NCBI RefSeq assembly: GCF_017743995.1
Contig: NZ_JAGHRB010000008.1
Span: 1-64,000, forward strand
Length of the DNA stretch: 64,000 nt
From: Ruegeria sp. R13_0
GTDB lineage: Bacteria; Pseudomonadota; Alphaproteobacteria; Rhodobacterales; Rhodobacteraceae
Direction: 5' to 3'
The notes below the pieces were generated by a model that did no database searches, had not been told where the DNA came from, and worked only from the letters and a program-made list of their open reading frames with translations. Made by a program: the position numbers and the translations under genes. Positions 40,631 through 49,531 of the stretch are shown piece by piece. Within the stretch, counting starts at the first letter, position 1. Each line of letters opens with the position of its first letter.

Positions 40631-41523
40631 TGCCCCTGTTCGACCACTGGGACCACATGCGGCATCGTCAGCTCGCACCCGGTTTGCGGCGTTGTGGATG
40701 CAGATCGCGTCGCCACCTTCGTAGATGCAATCCAGACAGTGGCCCCGACGCAAGGCCGGATATCATCCTCGCGCCCCTCGACGATCCTTTGTACCAGATG
40801 CGGGTCGGCCATATGAGCGCGAGTCATGTCGACCATGTCCAGACGCCCCTCGGCCAAGGCGTGGCGGGCGGTGGCGACATCCGGAATGCGAGCGGCGTGG
40901 AAGGTGGGCAGGCCGATCTCGGCCCGCGAAATCCAGATGCGGTGCAGCGGGAGACCCTTGCAGCGGTATCACTTTTGATACCGCGGCATCACTGTCGATT
41001 CGCCCGCGCGTCACGTTGAGGAAATCGGCCAGCCCCTCATCCCTGAGAAGACGCGCGATGCGGAACCCCTCTTCCTTGCTCACGCCGCCGGGGGTGGTTT
41101 CGTCCATCGAGAACCGGACACCCAGAAGGAACTCATCACCCACCTTATTGCGCATGCTAGCCAGGACCTCACGCGCGAAACGGGTGCGGCTTTCCAGCGT
41201 TTGCGGACCATACGGTCCCTCAAGTTCGTCAGCGGGGACCAGAACTGGTCGGGCAGGTGGCCGTAGCACTCGATTTCCAGCCCGTCCATGCCGCCCGCCT
41301 TCATGCGTTCAGCGGCGTCGCCATAGTCCTGAATGACCCGCGCGATGTCCCAGTCCTCCATAAGTTTGGGATTGTAGCGATGCGCGGTTTCGTGATGATG
41401 CGTCGGCGGGACCGAGGTCATACCGTCTTCGGGATAGGCGGGTTCATGACTGGTGGTCATGATCCGATTGCGCAGGGTGAGGTGCTTTAACTGGTATGGC
41501 TGCAGAAGTGGATCGTTGCTCAT
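40631..41523 (-). pseudogene. DgcA-like NADH:flavin oxidoreductase/demethylase pseudogene, frameshifted and truncated
   Basis: The leftward reading begins MSNDPLLQPYQLKHLTLRNR and LMEDWDIARVIQDYGDAAER, typical of the OYE-like half of dimethylglycine or stachydrine demethylases (normally about 680 residues). Frame changes occur near 41230 (continues ELEGPYGPQTLESRTRF), near 40905 (continues LPTFHAARIPDVATARHA and EGRLDMVDMTRAHMADP), near 40745 (into CLDCIYEGGDAICIHNA), and back again near 40690. The C-terminal FAD/NAD half is missing. At least four shifts rule out sequencing error as the simple cause. It lies tail-to-tail with the MttB fragment. Confidence 0.8.
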
Positions 41524-41610
41524 TGCGATGCTCCCACTGCAACTGGCGTATTCAGAAAATTGGGCCCGGTGTGATTAGGACAGAAAGTGGCTGGAAGGAC
41601 GAGCGTGCGC

Positions 41611-42450
41611 TTACTCCTTTGCCGTATCGTCTGCGTTCAGGTTCAGATGCGCCATACCGCTGCTGCCCAGATCAACGGCTGCAAAAGGGCCGCCGTGATG
41701 GATGTTGGCAGGATCAAGGGGATCAAGCGGGCCGTCCTTGGCAAAGATCTCATCGGCGAATTGCTCGGCATTGTCCTTGGGCCGGAAACCCAGATGCCGC
41801 GCCTTGGAATTGTCGACCGGCGCGCGGTCATTGTCAGACACGCCATAGACGATGCTGAAACCGGTGACCGGGGTCTTGACCGCCTGTTCCACCATATGGA
41901 TCAGGTCATCATAGCTGAGCCACGTTCCCACCGCGCGGCTGTTCGTGACCTGCGCGCAGGACAGGATGCGCAGGCAGACGGCCTCAAGCCCTCGTTTGTC
42001 CCAGTAAAGCGAGGCGAGGTCTTCGGCGAAGCATTTGGCAAGCCCATAGAACGTGTCTGGTCTGTGTGGCGCGTCGATGCCGATGAAATCGGTCTTTTTG
42101 TGCATGCCGACCGCATGGATCGACGAGGCATAGACCACCCGCCGGAGATTGTTGCGATGGGCGGCCTCCCACACGGTATAGGCGCCGTAGAAGTTCGGGC
42201 CCCAAAGCACATCCATCGGGGCCTCGTCCGCGATGGCGCCGAAATGAACCACCATATCCGCGCCTTCCAGCAGCTCTGTCATGGCTTCAAGATCGGCAAG
42301 GTCGGCCTTCACGTAGCTTTCGTTCGGCGCAAGGTTGGGTACGCCGTCGGCAATGTCCGAGGAGACCAGCTCGTCGCATAGCTTCGATAGCGGCCCGCGC
42401 AAGTATGATCCAAGCCGCCCTGCTGCGCCGGTGAGGACTAGTTTCTTCAT
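41611..42450 (-). CDS. NAD-dependent epimerase/dehydratase family, uronate dehydrogenase-like
   Basis: This 279-residue Rossmann protein has VLTGAAGRLGS at residues 4-14, YASSIHAVG and the catalytic YxxxK in FYGLAKCFAEDLA (about residues 136-148). A uronate dehydrogenase-like tail follows (TWLSYDDLIHMVEQA, VYGVSDNDRAPVDNSKARHLGFRPKD region). It likely oxidises a sugar acid or similar polyol, but the operon's other genes do not define a sugar path. It is the last gene of the leftward six-gene operon and overlaps the aminotransferase by 4 bp. Confidence 0.8.
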   Translation of the reverse strand: MKKLVLTGAAGRLGSYLRGPLSKLCDELVSSDIADGVPNLAPNESYVKADLADLEAMTELLEGADMVVHFGAIADEAPMDVLWGPNFYGAYTVWEAAHRNNLRRVVYASSIHAVGMHKKTDFIGIDAPHRPDTFYGLAKCFAEDLASLYWDKRGLEAVCLRILSCAQVTNSRAVGTWLSYDDLIHMVEQAVKTPVTGFSIVYGVSDNDRAPVDNSKARHLGFRPKDNAEQFADEIFAKDGPLDPLDPANIHHGGPFAAVDLGSSGMAHLNLNADDTAKE

Positions 42451-43661
42451 GGGCGAACTCCTTTCAGATTGGCAACGGCATCGGCGATGCGGTTCAGGGC
42501 CGTGTTGAGAACGTCTTCGGACGCGGCTGTCGAAATGCGGAAAAAGGGCGACAGCTCATAGGCGCTACCGGGAACAGCCGCCACACCGGCCGCGCTGAGA
42601 AAAAAGGCGGTTACATCGGCATCCGAGGTCAGGGTTGCGTCGTCCGGCGTCGTGGCCCCGATCAGGCCCTCGCAGCCGATCAGCCCGTAGAACGCTCCGC
42701 CCGGCGGGTCGAGCGTCAGGCCAGGAATGTCGCGGATGCGTTCGACCACAAGGTCGCGGCGGGCCTCGAACGCGGCACAGAAGCGGCGTACCTCATCCTG
42801 CGGGCCGTTCAAAGCAGCCGCCGCCGCGGCCTGTGCAATCGAGCAAGCGCCTGAGGAAATCTGGCTTTGCACCTTGGTCATCGCGGCGACCAGCTCTTTC
42901 GGTCCTGCGCCATAGCCGATGCGCCACCCGGTCATTGCATAGGCCTTGGAGACCCCGTTTACCGTCAGTGTTCGATCTTTTAGCGTCGGGCACAGGGCGG
43001 CGAAAGACCGGAAGACGCGATTGTCGAACAGGATGTGTTCGTAGATCTCATCGGACAGGATCAGGATGCGGTCGTGTTGTTCCAGAACCGCGCCAAGGGC
43101 CGCAATCTCAGCGTCCGAATAGACTGCGCCGGAAGGGTTCGACGGTTGGTTCAGCAACAGCCAACGTGTCTTGGGTGTGATCGCGGCCGCCAGCCTGTCG
43201 GGGGTCAGGCGGAAACCCTCTTCAGCCGGGCATTCGATGGTGACGGGCGTACCGCCAAGGATCAGCACGATGTCCTTGTACTGCCCAAAGTAAGGCGCGC
43301 AGAGGAGAACTTCGTCGCCCGGCTCCAGCGTGGCCATGAAGGCGTTGAACAGCACTTGCTTGGCCCCGTTCGAGACGATGACTTCATCGGGGGCGTAGGT
43401 CAGATCGTTTTCACGCTGCAGCTTGTCGGTAACGGCCTGCCGCATGGTCAGGGTGCCGTTGGTGGGCGGGTATTTGGTCTCACCCGCCAGAGCGGCCTGA
43501 TGTGCGGCGTGTTTGATGTGGTCGGGTGTGTCGAAGTCAGGCTCTCCGAGGCCCAGATCAATGACATCCTCACCCCGCGCGCGGGCCTCTTTCGCGGCCT
43601 GGCTGACCCAAGCCGAGGCCGAGGGTTTCACGAATGCAAGGCGCGAGGCAGCAAAACTCAT
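42447..43661 (-). CDS. Class I/II aminotransferase (aspartate aminotransferase-like)
   Basis: This 404-residue PLP enzyme has the fold-type I motifs DLGLGEPDFDTP, KYPPTNGTLTMRQAV, NQPSNPSGAVY, and the PLP lysine in VNGVSKAYAMTGWRIGY. The C-terminal arginine is in FFRISTA. It is most like broad-specificity aspartate/aromatic aminotransferases. It overlaps both neighbours by 4 bp, so it works within the HyuA-HyuB pathway, presumably on an amino acid product of the hydantoinase and oxidase steps. The amino donor is not evident. Confidence 0.85.
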   Translation of the reverse strand: MSFAASRLAFVKPSASAWVSQAAKEARARGEDVIDLGLGEPDFDTPDHIKHAAHQAALAGETKYPPTNGTLTMRQAVTDKLQRENDLTYAPDEVIVSNGAKQVLFNAFMATLEPGDEVLLCAPYFGQYKDIVLILGGTPVTIECPAEEGFRLTPDRLAAAITPKTRWLLLNQPSNPSGAVYSDAEIAALGAVLEQHDRILILSDEIYEHILFDNRVFRSFAALCPTLKDRTLTVNGVSKAYAMTGWRIGYGAGPKELVAAMTKVQSQISSGACSIAQAAAAAALNGPQDEVRRFCAAFEARRDLVVERIRDIPGLTLDPPGGAFYGLIGCEGLIGATTPDDATLTSDADVTAFFLSAAGVAAVPGSAYELSPFFRISTAASEDVLNTALNRIADAVANLKGVRP

Positions 43662-44431
43662 TTCAGGTGATCTTTCGTTTGGGCCAGCGCCGTGTCAGCC
43701 GCACGCGCCAGAAGGCCCGTATCAATAGCGTTCGCAACGAAGGTGAACCCTTCGTTCAACAGCTTGGCCGCAAAGGCCGGGTCGGTGACGAGGGTGCCGA
43801 CGGGCACCCCGCGTGCGATCAGTTTCTGCGCGGCCTTTCTGATCTCGGACCAGACCTCGGGATGCATGGGGTCGCCGACATGACCAAGATCGGCGGCAAT
43901 ATCCGCCGGACCGAAGAAGATGCCGCTGACACCATCGACAGTGCCGATAGCCTCGGCCTGCTCCAAAGCGGCGCGGGATTCCACTTGTAGCAGAACTGTC
44001 AGCTCGTGTTCGCAGCGCGTCACATAGTCCTTGATCCGCCCAAAACCCGTTGCGCGGCTTGCGCCTGCCATCCCACGAACGCCCCGCGGCGGGTAGCGCG
44101 TGGCCGCGACGGCGCGTTCGGCTTCTTCCACCGATTGGATCATCGGAAACAGAAGCCCCGGCGCGCCGAGGTCAAGCAGACGTTTGACCACAACCGCGTC
44201 ATTCCATTCGACGCGGACAAGCGCGGTGGTCTGATACGCCTCAAAGGCCTGCAGCTGCGACAACACGCTGTGATAGTCGTTCGCGCTGTGCTCCATGTCG
44301 ATCAGCGCCCAGTCATAGCCTGCTGTGGCTATGATTTCGGCTGCATTGTTACTGCACAGGCTGACCCAAACACCAACTTGTTTGTCGCCATTTGCGATCG
44401 CATGGGTGAAACGGTTGCGTATTAGCTCCAT
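43658..44431 (-). CDS. HpcH/HpaI-type class II aldolase
   Basis: This 257-residue aldolase has the family motifs DWALIDMEHSANDYHSV, ALVRVEWNDAVVVKRLLDLG, QVESRAALEQAEAI and GVSGIFFGPADIAADLG. It cleaves or forms 2-oxo-3-deoxy acids (pyruvate plus aldehyde) with a divalent metal. I start at ATG 44431, which overlaps the upstream oxidoreductase stop by 1 bp; an open stretch further upstream to 44674 lies inside that gene. In this operon it probably releases pyruvate from a 4-hydroxy-2-oxo acid formed by the aminotransferase. Confidence 0.85.
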   Translation of the reverse strand: MELIRNRFTHAIANGDKQVGVWVSLCSNNAAEIIATAGYDWALIDMEHSANDYHSVLSQLQAFEAYQTTALVRVEWNDAVVVKRLLDLGAPGLLFPMIQSVEEAERAVAATRYPPRGVRGMAGASRATGFGRIKDYVTRCEHELTVLLQVESRAALEQAEAIGTVDGVSGIFFGPADIAADLGHVGDPMHPEVWSEIRKAAQKLIARGVPVGTLVTDPAFAAKLLNEGFTFVANAIDTGLLARAADTALAQTKDHLK

Positions 44432-45642
44432 CAGATCACTGCCTTTTCGATGATTGGTTGTCCGGCCGGGATACGTTGGTAGTTGAAGGGCGTCATGTCC
44501 AGCGCGCGGTATTCGCCATAGGTCAGCCACTCGGCCGTGCCACGCCCCATCGCCGGAGATTGCTGCAGCCCGTGGCCCGAGAACCCGTTCAGGAAGATGA
44601 AGTTCGACAACTCGGTATGGGGACCCATGATCGCGTTGTGATCGAAGGTGTTCATCGCATAATGCCCGGCCCATTCGCTTTGCAGTTTGATCGCTTCGAA
44701 TTGCGGGATACGGGTGGCGAGGACGGGCCAGACGTGGTTTTCCCAGAAAGCGTGATCCATGTTGAAATCATCGAAATCCACAGCCGGGTCGATGTCGGAA
44801 TGCCCACCGCATTGATACGTGCCGCCCCCGACCTCGCGCACATGAACGCCCGAGGGGTCAATGGTCAGCGGCAAGTCGCGGTTTAATGGCTGTTCTGCTT
44901 TGAAAATCCACGAATAGCGTTTCCGCGGTTCAACCGGCACGTCAATCCCAGCCATTTGAGCGGTTCTGGCGGCCCGAGGACCGGACGCATTGACCACCTG
45001 TCCGCACGCAATGACTTCGCCCGAGGCGAGCGTGACGCTTTCAACCTTGGTGCCTGCGGTGTTTCGGGTGATCTCGACAACTTCGTTCTGGACCCATTCG
45101 ACGCCCCGATCACGGCTTTGTCGCCGCCACCAGTGATCGAGGGCCGCGCCGTCGAAATAGCCTTCGTCGATCAGATTGATCGAGCCCAGAACGATGTCAT
45201 CGACATTGTAGAACGGGTAGGCCGCCTTGATCTCATCCGCGTTCATCAGTTGCGTTGCCGCACCTGCCGCCAACTGTACTTTCTGGTTCTCGCGCAGCAC
45301 GTTGGCAAAGCCTTCGTTGTCCGCCAGATACATGTAGCCAAAGGAATGGATCGAAAGCTCGGGTATCCGGTCATCACCGCCCATGTAGCCGCGTAGGTTC
45401 TTCACGAAGTCGGCGGCAAACTGGCTGATCCGCACGTTCAGCTCGGCCGAGAATTGCTGCCGGATACAGGAATTCGTATGCCCGGTCGAACATGAGGCGA
45501 AACTCATGTCGCGTTCGATCACCAGAACCGAACCATTGAAATCGGCATTGTCCGACAGGAACCAAGCGGTCGAGGCCCCCATGATCGCGCCGCCTATGAT
45601 CACCACGTCATAGCTCTGCCGGGCCGGGCTTTGGTTGCTCAT
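44431..45642 (-). CDS. FAD-dependent oxidoreductase (DAO family, sarcosine oxidase beta-like)
   Basis: This 403-residue FAD protein has the ADP-binding motif YDVVIIGGAIMGASTAWFL near residues 11-29, the Arg/Ser-rich segment CSTGHTNSCIRQQF, and a C-terminal flavin loop NFIFLNGFSGHGLQQSPAMG. It oxidises a secondary or primary amine or amino acid; the SoxB-like motif suggests a secondary amine such as an N-methyl or cyclic amino acid. It sits between the hydantoinase B and aldolase genes with 4-bp and 1-bp overlaps. Without a partner delta/alpha subunit here, it is probably a monomeric dehydrogenase or oxidase. Confidence 0.82.
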   Translation of the reverse strand: MSNQSPARQSYDVVIIGGAIMGASTAWFLSDNADFNGSVLVIERDMSFASCSTGHTNSCIRQQFSAELNVRISQFAADFVKNLRGYMGGDDRIPELSIHSFGYMYLADNEGFANVLRENQKVQLAAGAATQLMNADEIKAAYPFYNVDDIVLGSINLIDEGYFDGAALDHWWRRQSRDRGVEWVQNEVVEITRNTAGTKVESVTLASGEVIACGQVVNASGPRAARTAQMAGIDVPVEPRKRYSWIFKAEQPLNRDLPLTIDPSGVHVREVGGGTYQCGGHSDIDPAVDFDDFNMDHAFWENHVWPVLATRIPQFEAIKLQSEWAGHYAMNTFDHNAIMGPHTELSNFIFLNGFSGHGLQQSPAMGRGTAEWLTYGEYRALDMTPFNYQRIPAGQPIIEKAVI

Positions 45643-47351
45643 TCGTATTCTCCTTTTGCAACGGCACGGTGGATCTCGGAGATCTCGGATGCCGTCAAGC
45701 CATAGTCGCGCGATGCTGTTTCGTCTGAAATATAGCCGAGCGCCAGATCACGCTTAACCATCTGTTTTGACCGTTCCGACGGGTCACCGTAGCCAGCGCC
45801 GCCGGGGAACGCCATCACGACTTTGCGCCCGTGTGGTACAAACTGTTTACCTTTGACCCGCATGTCGGACCCGTCGTCCTGAGCGATGGTTGTTGGTGCG
45901 CCATTTCTCCCTCCTCGCCGACCACGCGCGGGGTATTGGCTGCGGTCGAACATGGCCTGAATGTCGAACTCGTACCCCTCTTGCGCGCCGACCTCCATAT
46001 ACTGGCCCAACCCGCCGCGCGTTTTCCCTGCGCCACCGCTATCTGGGCGCAGTTCCTTGCGCCAGATGATGACGGGGCCCGCGTGTTCAGTGGCTTCGAT
46101 CGGCATGGTCATGACGCCCGAGGGGAAGGCGGTGGCGTTCATCCCGTCGTGTTCCGGCCGCGCGCCAGAACCGCCCGAGTTGAAGGTCAGCACCTCGGAC
46201 CGGCGGGCCCCTTCAGGGGCCGGAGCATCGGTGCGGGGGCGCAGGCTAACCTGAAAGTTGCACAAACATCCCGCGCCTTCGGCGGGGACGAGGCCGGGAA
46301 CGATCTTGTCGAACGCGTCATAGACCGCATCGGGCACGAAATGGCCCACGATATGGCGCAGTGCGACCGGAGCCGGGTGCAGCGCATTCACGATGGTGTT
46401 CTCGGGCGCGGAGACTTCAAACGGGGCCAGCGATGCGGCGTTATTGGGGATCTCGGGCGCAATCGCGACCTTAAGCGCGTAGCAGGCATAGGCTTTGGTA
46501 TAGACCAGTGGGCAATTGATCCCTTTTTTGTCCACCCCCGAAGTGCCGGAAAAATCGGTCACGATCTTGTTGCCTTCGACGCTGATCCTGACCTTCAACG
46601 TGATTGGAGTATCAAACCCGTCCATCGTCATTTCACCCTCAGCGGTTTTCTGAGGCAGGGCAGCGATACGCTCCAGCGTCGCTCGGCGGGAGTTGTCGAG
46701 GATGAACGCGGCGATCCCATCGAGGGTTTCGAGGTCGAACTCCTCCATCATGTCGATCAGGCGGCGGTGGCCGATTTCGTTACAGGTGGTCAGAGCGTAG
46801 ATATCTCCGATCAGCTGATCGGGCTCGCGCACATTGCCGCGGATGAGGCGCACCAGTGTTTTATCCACATCGCCGCGGTCGGCAAACTTCATGATCGGGA
46901 TGTAAAGCCCCTCCTCATAGACACTTTGCGCATCAGCCCCAAAGCCGCGCCCGCCGATATCCACGATATGCGCGGTACAGGCAAAGAACCCGACCAGCGC
47001 GCCCTTGTGAAAGGATGGGGTGACCATGGTGATGTCATGCAGGTGGCCTGTGCCCTCCCATGGGTCATTGGTGATGTAGACGTCGCCTTCATGCATGTTC
47101 TGCCGGCCAATGCGGCGAATGAAATGTGCGACCGCATCTGCCATCGCGTTCACGTGACCTGGCGTGCCGGTCACGGCCTGCGCCAGCATGTTCCCGTGCG
47201 TGTCATAGACCCCCGCTGACAGGTCCCCGGCCTCACGGACCGAGGTTGAGAACGCCGTTCGAACCAACGCCTGCGCCTGTTCCTCAACAACCGAGATCAG
47301 TCGGTTCCACATGACCTGATAGGTGACTTTGGACTGCTCGTTGCTCATCAC
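45639..47351 (-). CDS. Hydantoinase B / oxoprolinase family protein (HyuB)
   Basis: This is a 570-residue HyuB-type subunit: WNRLISVVEEQAQALVRTAFS at the start, the metal-binding region GDVYITNDPWEGTGHLHDITMV, FACTAHIVDIGGRG, and the C-terminal GGAGYGDPSER. With HyuA it forms an ATP-dependent enzyme that opens a cyclic amide (hydantoin, N-methylhydantoin, 5-oxoproline) or carboxylates a ketone. The HyuA-HyuB pair is adjacent with 4-bp overlap. The substrate cannot be read from the sequence, and no carboxylase gamma subunit is next to it. Confidence 0.87.
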   Translation of the reverse strand: MMSNEQSKVTYQVMWNRLISVVEEQAQALVRTAFSTSVREAGDLSAGVYDTHGNMLAQAVTGTPGHVNAMADAVAHFIRRIGRQNMHEGDVYITNDPWEGTGHLHDITMVTPSFHKGALVGFFACTAHIVDIGGRGFGADAQSVYEEGLYIPIMKFADRGDVDKTLVRLIRGNVREPDQLIGDIYALTTCNEIGHRRLIDMMEEFDLETLDGIAAFILDNSRRATLERIAALPQKTAEGEMTMDGFDTPITLKVRISVEGNKIVTDFSGTSGVDKKGINCPLVYTKAYACYALKVAIAPEIPNNAASLAPFEVSAPENTIVNALHPAPVALRHIVGHFVPDAVYDAFDKIVPGLVPAEGAGCLCNFQVSLRPRTDAPAPEGARRSEVLTFNSGGSGARPEHDGMNATAFPSGVMTMPIEATEHAGPVIIWRKELRPDSGGAGKTRGGLGQYMEVGAQEGYEFDIQAMFDRSQYPARGRRGGRNGAPTTIAQDDGSDMRVKGKQFVPHGRKVVMAFPGGAGYGDPSERSKQMVKRDLALGYISDETASRDYGLTASEISEIHRAVAKGEYE

Positions 47352-49432
47352 GCGGCTCCTTTTGTCACAACGTCGATACAGCCATCGGGCTGACGGATGG
47401 CGTCCCGGCTGGCGGGGACAACGATGGTTGTTTCATGCTCGGTTACGATTGCGGGCCCTAGGGCGCGCTGCCCGCTCTGCATACTAGCGCGGTCGACAGT
47501 ATCCGCGTCTAGGTAGCGACCGGATGAAGCGTCAAATACCTGTCGCGTGCCTTCGGACATAGCCGGGCCTTTTGCGCCCGTGACGGCAATCGGCGTGACC
47601 TCTTCGGGCGGGGTGCTGGCGTTGACGGACCAGACGGTGATCTCGATATCCATGCCCGCGACCGGGCGGCCAAAAAGCTTGGTATAGCCTTCCTCGAACC
47701 GCGCCTGATAGGCGGCGGCGTTGGGGTTCATCGCCTGTTCTTCGGTCAGTTCGATCGGGATTTCCCATCCCTGACCGGAATAGCGCATATAGGCTTTGAA
47801 ATCGGTCCGGATCGGGCTGGTCGCATCGCAGGTTCGCACAAAGCCAGTTGTTTCGTCCCTCAGGTCGGACAAAAGCTGACTGATCCGGTTCGCGTCGAAA
47901 TCGCTGAGCTTCATATAGACCGAGCGGTTGGCCTCGAAACTGAAGGGCGCGCGCAGGAAGCCGATGGCCGAGCCGACCCCGGCCCCCGGCGGAACAAGCA
48001 GGCGCTCGACCCCAAGCTTTTCACACAGACGCCCGGCGTGCAGAGGGGCCGCGCCACCAAAGGCGATCATGGTGTAGTCGCTCAGGTCCTCGCCATTCTC
48101 GACGGCGTGAACGCGTGCGGCGTTGGCCATGTTCTCGTCCACCACTTCGGCCACGCCAAAGGCGGCCTCAACCGGGTCCATGTCTAGCGTACTGCCAACG
48201 TGCTCGGTCAGCGCGGATCTGGAGTTGTCCGGGTGCAAAACGATCGAGCCACCGGCGAAATTGTTCGGGTCCAGCTTGCCGAGAACCAGATCAGCGTCCG
48301 TCACACCGGGGCGCGTGCCACCGCGCCCGTAACAGGCCGGGCCGGGCTCGGACCCCGCGCTTTCCGGACCCACGCGGATCTGGCGCATCCCGTCCACATG
48401 AGCCAGGCTGCCGCCGCCCGCGCCGATTTCGACCATGTCGATCACCGGGATCGAAATCGGCATGCCCGAACCCTTCTTGAACCGATAGGTCCGCGCGACC
48501 TCAAACACACGGCTGGTTTTGGGCGTCTGGTTCTTGATCAGGCAGATCTTGGCCGTGGTGCCGCCCATGTCAAAGCTCAGCACTTTGTCCAAACCGTAGC
48601 GTGCCGCAATATGCGCCGCGAAAACCGCGCCCCCAGCGGGGCCGCTTTCGACCAGCCGCACCGGGAATTCGGCGGCATTCTGGATTGAGATAATGCCGCC
48701 ACCCGAATGCATCAGGAAGATCCGACATTGAACGCCTTGCGCGCGTAACTGATCTTCGAGCCGACCCAGGTATGAGGCCATCAGTGGCTTGATATAGGCG
48801 TTGGCAACAACCGTGTTGAACCGTTCATACTCACGCATCTGAGGCGAAACCTCGGACGAGATCGAAACCGATACGTCAGGCAGTTTCTCGGCCAGAACTT
48901 CGCGCACCAGATTCTCATGTGATGGGTTGAGGTAGGAGTGGATCAGACCCACCGCCACCGATTCAAACCCGGCTTGGGCAATCTTGTCCACAACCGCTTC
49001 GACATCGGCGCGGGTCAGATCAACCAGAACCTCGCCTCGGGCATCGACGCGGCCGGGAACGGTAAAGCGCATGTGGCGCGGCAGCAGCGGGTCAGGCAGT
49101 TTGAGGTTCAGGTCATACTGCTCAAACCGGCTTTCGGTGCGCATTTCGATCACATCGCGGAACCCTTCCGTTGTGATCAGCGCCGTTTTCGCCCCCCGGC
49201 GTTCGATTAGTGCATTGGTTGCCAGCGTCGTGCCGTGGATGATCTGGTCAATCTGGCCCGGAGTGATCCCGGCCTTGGCACAAACCTGCTGCATCCCGTC
49301 GATGATCGCGTTTTCTGGCGCGGCATAGGTTGTCAGCACTTTGGTTGAAAACGTCTGTCCATCCTTTTCCAGAACCACATCGGTAAAGGTGCCGCCGATA
49401 TCAACGCCCAATCGGATAGAGTGTGAGGTCAT
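47348..49432 (-). CDS. Hydantoinase A / oxoprolinase family protein (HyuA)
   Basis: This is a 694-residue HyuA-type ATPase subunit. The ASKHA-fold phosphate loops are visible: LGVDIGGTFTDVVLE (residues 8-22), HGTTLATNALIERRGAKTALITTEGF and the second part DKVLSFDMGGTTAKICLIK and IAFGGAAPLHAGRLCEKLG. It couples ATP hydrolysis to opening of a cyclic imide/amide with HyuB. It is the first gene of the leftward operon of six (HyuA, HyuB, oxidoreductase, aldolase, aminotransferase, dehydrogenase). A LysR regulator of the same orientation lies 99 bp upstream, so the promoter is probably in 49433-49531, which contains an AT-rich stretch. Confidence 0.88.
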   Translation of the reverse strand: MTSHSIRLGVDIGGTFTDVVLEKDGQTFSTKVLTTYAAPENAIIDGMQQVCAKAGITPGQIDQIIHGTTLATNALIERRGAKTALITTEGFRDVIEMRTESRFEQYDLNLKLPDPLLPRHMRFTVPGRVDARGEVLVDLTRADVEAVVDKIAQAGFESVAVGLIHSYLNPSHENLVREVLAEKLPDVSVSISSEVSPQMREYERFNTVVANAYIKPLMASYLGRLEDQLRAQGVQCRIFLMHSGGGIISIQNAAEFPVRLVESGPAGGAVFAAHIAARYGLDKVLSFDMGGTTAKICLIKNQTPKTSRVFEVARTYRFKKGSGMPISIPVIDMVEIGAGGGSLAHVDGMRQIRVGPESAGSEPGPACYGRGGTRPGVTDADLVLGKLDPNNFAGGSIVLHPDNSRSALTEHVGSTLDMDPVEAAFGVAEVVDENMANAARVHAVENGEDLSDYTMIAFGGAAPLHAGRLCEKLGVERLLVPPGAGVGSAIGFLRAPFSFEANRSVYMKLSDFDANRISQLLSDLRDETTGFVRTCDATSPIRTDFKAYMRYSGQGWEIPIELTEEQAMNPNAAAYQARFEEGYTKLFGRPVAGMDIEITVWSVNASTPPEEVTPIAVTGAKGPAMSEGTRQVFDASSGRYLDADTVDRASMQSGQRALGPAIVTEHETTIVVPASRDAIRQPDGCIDVVTKGAA

Positions 49433-49531
49433 GCCCGTGCCCGCTTGAAAGAGTACCTGTCAAACGCGACTAAAACCCAGCCCGGGACGAAAAATCAAAT
49501 TGCTTTAATTTCTACTACTGATCGAATTTTT

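Noticed and set aside
43658..44674. Longer form of the HpcH aldolase starting at 44674
   Set aside because: The extra 81 residues lie inside the FAD oxidoreductase gene in another frame and do not match the aldolase family; the start at 44431 gives the typical 1-bp operon overlap.
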